From positions 1 to 6,199 of the forward strand of contig JABDLH010000219.1 in NCBI GenBank assembly GCA_013003145.1: a DNA stretch of 6,199 nt, given 5' to 3'. Shown here piece after piece: positions 1-5,487 of this stretch (its first letter is position 1; the number at the start of each line of letters is the position of its first letter). The notes beneath the pieces were generated by a model, which was not told the DNA's origin, ran no database searches, and was given only the letters and a program-made list of their open reading frames with translations. A program made the translations under genes and the position numbers. This stretch comes from Flavobacteriaceae bacterium (GTDB lineage: Bacteria > Bacteroidota > Bacteroidia > Flavobacteriales > Flavobacteriaceae).

Positions 1-11
1 TACCAACTGTC

Positions 12-71
12 TTGAAAAAAGCTCTGTTCTTCGTTCTGATAACTTTCCTGATCTCTACCCATAGCTATGCC
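12..71 (+). other. Signal peptide of the DUF1028 protein
   Basis: Residues 1-20 have a basic n-region (MKK), a hydrophobic core (ALFFVLITFLI) and a small-residue end (SYA) directly before Thr21. This is a typical Sec type I signal peptide. There is no lipobox cysteine at the cleavage point, so the mature protein should be soluble in the periplasm or secreted rather than lipid-anchored. Confidence 0.75.
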
Positions 72-713
72 ACTTGGTCTATCATTGCCGTGGACCGTAA
101 AACCGGTGAAATAGGAATCGCAGGTGCTTCCTGTACTTTTGATGTTTCCGGGATAGCCTCCATAGTACCGGGGAAAGGAGCCATAGTAGTACAGGCCGCC
201 AGCAACTATTTTGCCAGGATGAAAGGGGTAGAACTCATGAATGCGGGAGCTGGCCAACAAGAAATCCTGGATGCCATAATGGACGAGAAGTTTCAACCGG
301 GAAACCAGCAATATGGTATTATACTATTGAGTGCTGACCAGCAACCGCTAGTCTATTCCGGTTCAGGGATTAAGGAATGGTATGGAGAAAAGGTGGGTAT
401 TGATTTAGCCGTAATGGGCAATATTCTACCCGGGAAAGAGGTGGTTGAAAAAGCCTTCGAAGCTTTTAATGCTCATGGGGACAAGTCCCTGGCAGAACGA
501 CTCATGTTCGCTTTAAGTGCCGGGGAGCAAGCCGGCGGTGATAAGAGATGTGGTAAGCAGTATGCCCGCTCCGCTTTCCTGATGATCTACGCACCGGGGG
601 ACGGAGCTATACATAAACTGGCCGTGCAGGGGATTGCCAAGGGAGGTAAACCTGCCGTCAGCTTATTGGCAGAACAATTTGATGCCTGCTACCGGCAGCA
701 GGATGATAATTAA
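12..713 (+). CDS. Secreted DUF1028 family protein (putative Ntn-hydrolase fold)
   Basis: This 233-residue protein matches the DUF1028 pattern: a TWSIIAVD-x-KTGEIGIAGASC start, QAASNYF, GMGN-like VMGNILPGKEVV (134-145), and the late AGEQAGGDKRCGKQYARSAF region (170-189). The first 20 residues form a signal peptide (basic MKK, hydrophobic core, cleavage expected after SYA), so export is predicted. Cleavage would leave Thr21 at the new N-terminus, which is the position equivalent to the nucleophile in Ntn-hydrolases, the superfamily to which DUF1028 has been assigned. The biochemical substrate is unknown. The start used is a TTG at 12; it gives a well-formed signal peptide, but only 11 bases of upstream sequence exist, with no in-frame stop in them, and an upstream ATG outside the window cannot be excluded. 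Cysteines occur at 41, 180 and 226. The downstream genes are on the same strand but 245 bases away, so an operon with them is not suggested. Confidence 0.85.
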   Translation: MKKALFFVLITFLISTHSYATWSIIAVDRKTGEIGIAGASCTFDVSGIASIVPGKGAIVVQAASNYFARMKGVELMNAGAGQQEILDAIMDEKFQPGNQQYGIILLSADQQPLVYSGSGIKEWYGEKVGIDLAVMGNILPGKEVVEKAFEAFNAHGDKSLAERLMFALSAGEQAGGDKRCGKQYARSAFLMIYAPGDGAIHKLAVQGIAKGGKPAVSLLAEQFDACYRQQDDN

Positions 714-958
714 TGCATTCTAGGCTGTAACAACTTATCTACATCTACCAACTATTTTTAGAAAGGGAGCCGTTTTTAATTCAAAAAAACTAATCTCCGT
801 TCGCGATTAATAAGTTGCGACATCGGTACTTGCCCGTATAGATATATTTTTTGTTCAATTGGCCTCATCTCAACTAATTCATAATTATATGATTAACTTC
901 AAATTAGTTGGGAAAATCATGGAGTAACCCTCCCCAAAATTAAATCTGTGGTACAGGA
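714..958. other. Non-coding gap between the DUF1028 gene and the first EEP gene
   Basis: This 245-base AT-rich stretch has no credible coding region. Its one clear structure is the inverted repeat at 868-913. A TATATTTTTTG run at 843-853 resembles the Bacteroidota -7 element TAnnTTTG but has one base too many between TA and TTTG, and no well-spaced -33 TTTG is seen, so no promoter is called. No T-tailed hairpin terminator follows the DUF1028 gene. Confidence 0.6.
868..913. repeat. Inverted repeat / stem-loop ahead of the first EEP gene
   Basis: The arms TCTCAACTAATT (868-879) and AATTAGTTGGGA (902-913) are complementary over 12 positions, with a single G-U wobble when read as + strand RNA. 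They flank a 22-base AT-rich loop. The element ends 45 bases before the ATG at 959. There is no T-run behind it, so it is not a classic terminator. It could be an operator with two distant half-sites, or a leader-RNA hairpin. Confidence 0.6.
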
Positions 959-2038
959 ATGGAAGTAATTTTTATCGGTAGTACACTCATCATTTTATTG
1001 GTTACCGTATTGCCCTTATCGCGACACCCGCATTGGATTATCAGGAGTATGGATTTTCCCCGGTTGCAGATCGCTTTTCTTGCCGGGGCCTTGTTATTGT
1101 TATTGTTTTTCTTTGCGGAGCTGCATCAGACAATTTCCTGGATACTGATTGCGGTAACAGCAATATGCCTTGTACGGCAATTATGGTGGATACTACCCTA
1201 CACTCCATTATGGCGAAAAGAAGTGTTGGCTGATGAGCATGGAAACCCCGGGGCCAACATCAGTTTTATCACCTCTAACGTACTTACCACGAACAGGAAT
1301 GCAGATGCTCTTATAAAGCTGGTTGAAAAATATAAGCCGGATATCTTGGTGACACTGGAATCAGACCAGTGGTGGGAGGATCAGCTGAAGGTACTCGAGG
1401 AAGACATGCCGTACAGTGTTAAGTGCCCCCTGGACAATCTCTATGGAATGCATGTATATTCCAAGCTACCCCTGCACGACGCAAAAATCTCATTTTTAGT
1501 AGAAGATGATATTCCCTCGGTGCATGCCTGTGCCGAATTGCGTAATGGCCGAAAAATACAATTGCATCTGCTTCATCCCGCGCCTCCGAGCCCTACGGAG
1601 AATGAAGAATCTGCCGAACGGGATGCCGAATTGATCGTGGTGGCTAAAAGGGTGGTCACTTCTGACCAACCGGTGATCGTAACCGGTGACCTGAATGATG
1701 TCGCCTGGTCCTCTACTACGCGATTATTCAGAAAGATCAGCAGTTTGCTGGATCCCCGGGTTGGGCGTGGAATGTACAATACCTTTCATGCGCAGTACCG
1801 CTTATTGCGATGGCCACTGGACCATATATTTCACAGCCATCATTTTACGCTCAGACAGATTAAGCGCCTGCCTTCTATAGATTCTGATCATTTTCCACTT
1901 TATACGGCCCTGAGCTTTAGCCCTGCAAAGGGAGAACTACAGCAAGGCCTTGATGATGATTCCGAGGACCGTGAAAGAGCGGCAGATATTACCGAAGAAA
2001 AGGATGTCTCTAAGGAGGAAGTACCACAGCCTAAATAA
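959..2038 (+). CDS. Membrane-anchored endonuclease/exonuclease/phosphatase family protein, copy 1 (YafD/COG3021-like)
   Basis: The 359-residue product has three hydrophobic segments (about 2-20, 37-54 and 58-80) followed by an EEP catalytic domain (about 100-320). All the expected active-site positions are present: Asn107 in SNV, Glu134 in LESDQWW, His206 in LLHP, Asp244 and Asn246 in TGDLND, Asp288 in WPLDH, and Asp310-His311 in SDHFPLY. This is the Mg-dependent phosphodiesterase/phosphatase fold shared by exonuclease III, DNase I and sphingomyelinases; the substrate cannot be told from sequence. By analogy with copy 2 the catalytic domain probably faces the periplasm. The last 40 residues (321-359) are a charged, mainly acidic, low-complexity tail absent from copy 2. 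The ATG at 959 is the first start after an in-frame stop at 941, and it is needed to include the first membrane helix. There is no convincing ribosome binding site, as is usual in Bacteroidota. The paralogue follows after 101 bases. Confidence 0.88.
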   Translation: MEVIFIGSTLIILLVTVLPLSRHPHWIIRSMDFPRLQIAFLAGALLLLLFFFAELHQTISWILIAVTAICLVRQLWWILPYTPLWRKEVLADEHGNPGANISFITSNVLTTNRNADALIKLVEKYKPDILVTLESDQWWEDQLKVLEEDMPYSVKCPLDNLYGMHVYSKLPLHDAKISFLVEDDIPSVHACAELRNGRKIQLHLLHPAPPSPTENEESAERDAELIVVAKRVVTSDQPVIVTGDLNDVAWSSTTRLFRKISSLLDPRVGRGMYNTFHAQYRLLRWPLDHIFHSHHFTLRQIKRLPSIDSDHFPLYTALSFSPAKGELQQGLDDDSEDRERAADITEEKDVSKEEVPQPK

Positions 2039-2093
2039 TAGTAACTTAAGATGCTATTTGAGGCTTGATTAGAGGGTAGAATTTTGGGAAAAA

Positions 2094-2122
2094 TGACATC
2101 CCGCATAATTAGCGGAATGTCA
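2094..2122. repeat. Inverted repeat just upstream of the second EEP gene
   Basis: The arms TGACATCCCGC (2094-2104) and GCGGAATGTCA (2112-2122) pair at 10 of 11 positions (one C-A mismatch) around a 7-base loop ATAATTA. The element ends 17 bases before the ATG at 2140 and is followed by A-rich sequence, not a T-run. It therefore fits an operator or a 5' leader hairpin controlling the second EEP gene, or an mRNA-stabilising hairpin between the two paralogues, better than a terminator. Confidence 0.6.
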
Positions 2123-2139
2123 CAATTAAAACTAAATAT

Positions 2140-3162
2140 ATGAATGCTGGGAAAATCAGGAAAATATCGAATTACGTTATAATTGTTTTAAGCACCCTCT
2201 TAATTCTGACCAGCCTGGCGTCCCTGGTCCACGACATCCCAAGGTGGTATTTAAAGATCCTGGATTTCCCAAGGTTGCACCAATTTCTGCTAGGCCTCTT
2301 ACTACTAATGGGTTTCGCCTTACTGAATAAAAAATGGAAGTTAGCTTCCCTCCTCTTAACGGCAGGACTGCTTTCCGCCATCTTTATCCATTTCAGTTTT
2401 ATCTCGCCATACCTGCTGGGCGACAAAGTAGTTCCAGATGCGAATGGGTCTGAAGTAAATTCTGAGTCGACCGTTGGAATCCTGATCGCAAATGTGCTGA
2501 TCACCAATAAGAAGTCAGGAAAATTTAAAGAACTCATAGGGAATACTGATCCTGATATGGTGCTCGCCATGGAGGTAGACCAGTGGTGGGTGGAAGAACT
2601 AAAATATTTAGAGAAGGATTATCCATATACTATGGAACATCCTCTCGATAATGCTTACGGGATGTCCTTATATTCCAAATATCCAATAACGGACACTGAA
2701 ATCAGGTTTTTAAATCATAATAAAGTCCCTTCTTTCCACCTTAAGGTCAGCTTACCCTCCGGTAATAAGATCAACTTCCACGGAGTTCACCCGGTGGCGC
2801 CATTTCCCAGTGACAAGTATCCTGAAAATATTGGGGAGCAGGGCAATGAACAACAAAAAGAAGTGGAACTCTTAAGAGTAGGAGATATAGTTTCTGAAAA
2901 TGAGCTTCCCAGTATAGTAGCAGGGGACTTTAATGATGTGGCATGGTCCAATACCTCCAGGATGTTCGGGCAAAATGGAAATCTCAAAGATGTAAGGATA
3001 GGACGTGGTTTATTAAACACTTTTAGCGCTGAATCCTGGTTCATGCGCTGGCCTCTGGACCATTTTTTCGTCACAGGTACTATAAAAGTAGCCAGCTTTA
3101 AACGCCTACCGGGAATTCATTCGGATCATTTCCCGCTATATGCGGAGTTTCTGATAGAATAA
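2140..3162 (+). CDS. Membrane-anchored endonuclease/exonuclease/phosphatase family protein, copy 2 (YafD/COG3021-like)
   Basis: This 340-residue protein is a clear paralogue of the preceding gene, with the same architecture and the same landmark motifs (DFPRL, DQWW, YSK-x-P, NDVAWS, RWPLDH, KRLP, SDHFPLY). Membrane helices lie near 12-30, 47-63 and 69-88. The basic N-terminus (K5, R7, K8) and the NKKWK loop after helix 2 suggest N-in topology and a periplasmic catalytic domain. Active-site residues are complete: Asn118, Glu145, His217, Asp263 and Asn265, Asp307, Asp329 and His330. The protein has no cysteine at all, consistent with an extracytoplasmic domain. It lacks the acidic C-terminal tail of copy 1 and has a longer insert after the HPVAPFP segment (about 222-242). 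To the eye its coding sequence is more AT-rich than copy 1, so the pair may be an old duplication or one copy may have been acquired. The substrate is unknown. The start at 2140 follows an A-rich leader without a Shine-Dalgarno. Confidence 0.88.
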   Translation: MNAGKIRKISNYVIIVLSTLLILTSLASLVHDIPRWYLKILDFPRLHQFLLGLLLLMGFALLNKKWKLASLLLTAGLLSAIFIHFSFISPYLLGDKVVPDANGSEVNSESTVGILIANVLITNKKSGKFKELIGNTDPDMVLAMEVDQWWVEELKYLEKDYPYTMEHPLDNAYGMSLYSKYPITDTEIRFLNHNKVPSFHLKVSLPSGNKINFHGVHPVAPFPSDKYPENIGEQGNEQQKEVELLRVGDIVSENELPSIVAGDFNDVAWSNTSRMFGQNGNLKDVRIGRGLLNTFSAESWFMRWPLDHFFVTGTIKVASFKRLPGIHSDHFPLYAEFLIE

Positions 3163-3351
3163 ATCCGGGAAATCCTCTCCCTGGTATCATAGGCACGAGC
3201 TTGCTGATGATCAAATCAGGTAAAGGCTTCAGCTGCTTTAATCCTACATTAGGCTTGCATCACCGGGTGATACTTTGCTTTCATTAAAAAATACATGCAA
3301 GTTTAGCCTATGCTTAGTAGTTTTAGGCCCTGATCAGGACTTATTTGTACC
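3163..3351. promoter_or_regulatory. Dyad-rich intergenic region ahead of chrA
   Basis: Three small symmetrical elements lie in these 189 bases. CTTGCAT (3254-3260) pairs with ATGCAAG (3295-3301), with TAGG and CCTA able to extend the stem across a five-base bulge. Inside that loop, ATCACC-G-GGTGAT (3259-3271) is a 6-base dyad with a one-base centre. A perfect 10-base palindrome CCTGATCAGG (3329-3338) ends 13 bases before the chrA ATG. A weak Bacteroidota-type promoter may be TTTG at 3274-3277 with CAAGTTTA at 3298-3305 (20-base spacing), which matches the -7 consensus poorly. No coding region or clear terminator for the upstream gene is visible. Confidence 0.35.
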
Positions 3352-4482
3352 ATGACTGAAAAAGGAAAGCTAAAAGAAGTAGCAGCGGTATTCTTCAAAT
3401 TGGGTTGTATCGCATTTGGTGGGCCGGCCGCTCATGTGGCCATGATGGAAGAAGAGATCGTGAACAAACGCAAATGGATGGGACGGCAGCACTTCCTGGA
3501 CCTGATGGGGGCCACCAACCTCATCCCCGGGCCGAACTCGACCGAAATGACCATGCATTGCGGGCACGAACGTGCAGGGGTACCCGGGCTGTTCGTAGCC
3601 GGAGCCTGTTTTATCTTCCCCGCCGTAGTGATCACCGGGGTCTTTGCTTATTTATATGCAGAATACGGGCAATTACCTGCAGTGGAACCTTTTATTTTCG
3701 GGATAAAGCCCGCAGTGCTGGCCATTATCGCTGCCGCCATCCTGAAGCTGGGTAAGAAAGCACTAAAGGGATGGGAACTGGGAATCCTGGGACTAATGGT
3801 TTTAGCAGCCAGTCTCTTAGGGATGAACGAGATCCTGGCCTTATTAGGTGCCGGTGTTCTGGGTGCATTCTATTTCTACATCAGGAATCAGCCCCCAGCT
3901 AAATTACAGGCTGTTTTTCCTTTCTTCCTCCTACTAACCCCTGCAGCTGTTCTTAGCAATATAACCTCCCTGAAAGTATTCTGGACCTTTTTAAAAGTAG
4001 GCGCGGTCTTATATGGAAGCGGGTATGTGTTATTCGCCTACCTGGATGCGGAACTGGTAACCAGGGGCTGGCTTAGCCGGCAGCAGCTTATAGATGCGGT
4101 TGCGGTAGGGCAGTTCACCCCCGGTCCTGTTTTGTCTACCGCGACATTCGTCGGCTACCAGCTAACCGGGTTCTGGGGTGCTGTAGCCGCTACCTTAGGA
4201 ATCTTCCTCCCTTCCTTTTTATTCGTACTTATCCTGAACCCGCTCGTCCCCAAAATGCGGCAATCCAAGTTATTAGGATATTTCCTGGACAGCGTGAACA
4301 TCGCTGCGGTGGCCGTGATGGTGGCCGTGCTTTTTGTGATGGGCAGGGATACGCTGACCGACTGGAGGGCCATCGTTATTGCTTCCGTGAGCCTGGTATT
4401 AACCTTCGGGCTGAAAAAGGTGAATGCCATGTGGACGGTGATCGGCGGTGCTGTCCTGGGCTACCTGCTTTACCTCCTCTAG
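3352..4482 (+). CDS. chrA: Chromate transporter ChrA (CHR family, two-domain form)
   Basis: The 376-residue membrane protein has the internal two-fold arrangement of long-chain CHR transporters. The N-terminal half carries FKLGCIAFGGPAAH (15-28) and NLIPGPNSTEM (56-66). The C-terminal half repeats the pattern as FLKVGAVLYGSGYVL (213-227) and GQFTPGPVLSTATFVGY (253-269). The length fits the usual range of about 370-400 residues, and roughly ten or more hydrophobic segments fill the protein. In studied members ChrA exports chromate across the inner membrane and gives chromate resistance; here that role is inferred from homology. No ChrR, ChrB or ChrF partner is in the window. The gene sits 139 bases upstream of arsR on the same strand with no obvious terminator between, so some read-through into the ars operon is possible. 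The ATG at 3352 places the first motif in the normal N-terminal position. Confidence 0.93.
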   Translation: MTEKGKLKEVAAVFFKLGCIAFGGPAAHVAMMEEEIVNKRKWMGRQHFLDLMGATNLIPGPNSTEMTMHCGHERAGVPGLFVAGACFIFPAVVITGVFAYLYAEYGQLPAVEPFIFGIKPAVLAIIAAAILKLGKKALKGWELGILGLMVLAASLLGMNEILALLGAGVLGAFYFYIRNQPPAKLQAVFPFFLLLTPAAVLSNITSLKVFWTFLKVGAVLYGSGYVLFAYLDAELVTRGWLSRQQLIDAVAVGQFTPGPVLSTATFVGYQLTGFWGAVAATLGIFLPSFLFVLILNPLVPKMRQSKLLGYFLDSVNIAAVAVMVAVLFVMGRDTLTDWRAIVIASVSLVLTFGLKKVNAMWTVIGGAVLGYLLYLL

Positions 4483-4543
4483 GTTTAAAAACAGGGGTGT
4501 CTGGGAGCTTATACCTCTTGATTTACTCGGATATAAAATCTGC

Positions 4544-4571
4544 TTTTCAAATATTTTACATCAAAACTTTG
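4544..4571 (+). promoter_or_regulatory. Possible ars operon promoter
   Basis: AAACTTTG at 4564-4571 matches the Bacteroidota -7 consensus TAnnTTTG except for its first base. TTTT at 4544-4547 could serve as the -33 element, with a spacing of 16 bases, slightly short of the usual distance. Transcription would start near 4578, placing the arsR operator (4585-4606) directly downstream of the start site, where a bound repressor would block elongation or initiation. The match is partial. Confidence 0.35.
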
Positions 4572-4584
4572 CGCACCAATTTTA

Positions 4585-4606
4585 TTCATCGTAATATTGC
4601 AATGAA
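4585..4606. promoter_or_regulatory. ArsR operator candidate upstream of arsR
   Basis: This is a 22-base near-palindrome centred on AATATT: left half TTCATCGTAAT, right half ATTGCAATGAA. Nine of the 11 half-site positions are symmetric, and both mismatches are transitions. It lies 15 bases before the arsR ATG. An AT-rich interrupted dyad of this size directly ahead of an arsR gene is what ArsR/SmtB repressors bind when autoregulating. Confidence 0.7.
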
Positions 4607-4621
4607 ACAATAAAAGGAATC

Positions 4622-4951
4622 ATGGGACTGGCCAAAACTGAAATATTTACCGAGCAGCAGAACGAGATCGCACTGATTGCCAAAGTCTTCGGGCACCCGG
4701 CAAGGGTGGCTATACTGCAGCACCTGTTTAAACAGGACTCCTGCGTTTGCGGAGACCTGGTTAATGTCATTGGCCTGGCACAACCTACCATTTCCCAGCA
4801 CCTGAAAGAATTGAAACTCCTGGGGCTGATAAAAGGAAACGTAGAAGGCACCAGTGTCTGTTATTGTATCGATACCGAAGCGTGGACAGACATGAAGGGC
4901 ATCATGATCAAGTTCCTGGACCAGGATCTCCCGGACACCGAATGTTGCTAA
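4622..4951 (+). CDS. arsR: ArsR/SmtB family arsenic-responsive repressor
   Basis: The 109-residue protein is a winged-helix repressor of ArsR/SmtB type: FGHPARVAILQHLF (23-36) is the typical start of the domain, and GLAQPTISQHLKELKLLGLI (51-70) is the helix-turn-helix with recognition helix around QPTISQHL. The DSCVCGDLV segment (39-47) places Cys41 and Cys43 where the arsenic-sensing CVC motif of classical ArsR lies, although the third cysteine of the E. coli R773 protein is not conserved here. Additional cysteines at 80, 82, 108 and 109 (a terminal Cys-Cys) could complete or replace that site. It is expected to repress the operon in the cytoplasm and to release DNA on binding As(III) or Sb(III). 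It is the first gene of the ars operon, with a dyad operator just upstream. AAAAGGA at 4612-4618 is a weak ribosome binding site placed very close to the ATG. Confidence 0.93.
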   Translation: MGLAKTEIFTEQQNEIALIAKVFGHPARVAILQHLFKQDSCVCGDLVNVIGLAQPTISQHLKELKLLGLIKGNVEGTSVCYCIDTEAWTDMKGIMIKFLDQDLPDTECC

Positions 4952-4968
4952 AAAATTTGATTCAATAT

Positions 4969-4984
4969 ATCGCATAATCGCAAT
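4969..4984. promoter_or_regulatory. Second ArsR operator-like element, between arsR and the DUF6428-like gene
   Basis: The 16-mer ATCGCATAATCGCAAT matches the core of the upstream operator (ATCGTAATATTGCAAT, 4588-4603) at 12 of 16 positions, in the same orientation and with no gap. It keeps the outer ATCG and GCAAT blocks but has less internal symmetry than the first. It lies 12 bases before the next start codon. AAAATTTG at 4952-4959 resembles a -7 element, so an internal ArsR-controlled promoter is possible. Confidence 0.45.
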
Positions 4985-4996
4985 AAACAAATAGAT

Positions 4997-5464
4997 ATGA
5001 GACTTTCTGAAATAAAAGACAAACTGACCCAATTGGAGCAGATCGCTTTCCAATTACCCAACGGGGAATTAGTACCCAGCCACTTTCACGTGACCGAAGT
5101 AGGAAAGGTCACTAAGCACTTTATCGACTGTGGCGGGACAGTTCGAAATGAAGAAGTGGTCAATTTCCAACTCTGGAACGCTGACGACTACGACCACCGC
5201 TTACACCCTGAAAAATTATTGCACATTATAGAGCTCTCTGAAAAGACTTTGGGTATAGGGGACCTGGATATTGAAGTTGAATACCAGGGAGATACTATCG
5301 GGAAGTTCGGGCTCGACTTTGACGGGACCAATTTCCTGCTGACCAGCAAACAGACAGACTGCCTGGCCAAGGATCAATGCGGTATCCCTTCCGAAAAATT
5401 AGAATTCGTCCCCGTAAATAAGAATGAAGAACCCTGCTGTTCCCCTGACGGGAACTGCTGTTAA
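4997..5464 (+). CDS. DUF6428-like Cys-rich protein of the ars operon, function unknown
   Basis: I recognise this 155-residue protein as resembling the DUF6428 family that accompanies arsR and arsC in Bacteroidota; the assignment is from memory of the pattern. The protein looks soluble and cytoplasmic, with no signal peptide or membrane helix. Visible features are an N-terminal amphipathic helix (LSEIKDKLTQLEQI), a VPSHFHVTEVGKVTKHF block with His29 and His31, Cys45 in DCGG, LWNADDYDHRL (59-69), and Cys122 and Cys128 spaced x5. It ends in a C-terminal tail with Cys147-Cys148 and Cys154-Cys155 as the last residues. Such vicinal thiol pairs are well suited to As(III) binding, so a role as arsenite carrier, buffer or partner of ArsC or ACR3 is an inference. 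It follows arsR by 45 bases and precedes arsC by 23, clearly within the operon. The leader has no Shine-Dalgarno. Confidence 0.72.
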   Translation: MRLSEIKDKLTQLEQIAFQLPNGELVPSHFHVTEVGKVTKHFIDCGGTVRNEEVVNFQLWNADDYDHRLHPEKLLHIIELSEKTLGIGDLDIEVEYQGDTIGKFGLDFDGTNFLLTSKQTDCLAKDQCGIPSEKLEFVPVNKNEEPCCSPDGNCC

Positions 5465-5487
5465 TATCAAAAAACAATAATACTGTT

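Noticed and set aside
762..790. GTTTTT and AAAAAC arms as a terminator after the DUF1028 gene
   Set aside because: It is a six-pair, almost purely A-T stem in AT-rich sequence, not distinguishable from chance.
2172..2570. A 132-residue open frame on the minus strand opposite the second EEP gene
   Set aside because: The sense frame carries the membrane helices and catalytic motifs. The antisense product has no recognisable features.
3166..3187. Possible hairpin terminator after the second EEP gene (CCGGGA with TCCCTGG)
   Set aside because: The stem needs a bulge, is only six pairs long and has no T-run after it.
3405..3755. A 116-residue open frame inside chrA on the + strand
   Set aside because: It is out of frame with ChrA, rich in Arg and Pro as shadow frames often are, and overlaps conserved CHR motifs of the real gene.
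4483..4543. Terminator for chrA
   Set aside because: Only four- or five-base imperfect pairings such as AGGT with ACCT are found, and there is no T-tail.
4431..4613. A short + strand frame bridging the end of chrA and the arsR leader
   Set aside because: It overlaps the chrA C-terminus in another frame and runs through the operator, with no family resemblance.
4586..5053. A 155-residue open frame on the minus strand opposite arsR
   Set aside because: It lies antisense over the whole arsR gene, which has a full family signature. It shows no recognisable domain and spans both operator elements.
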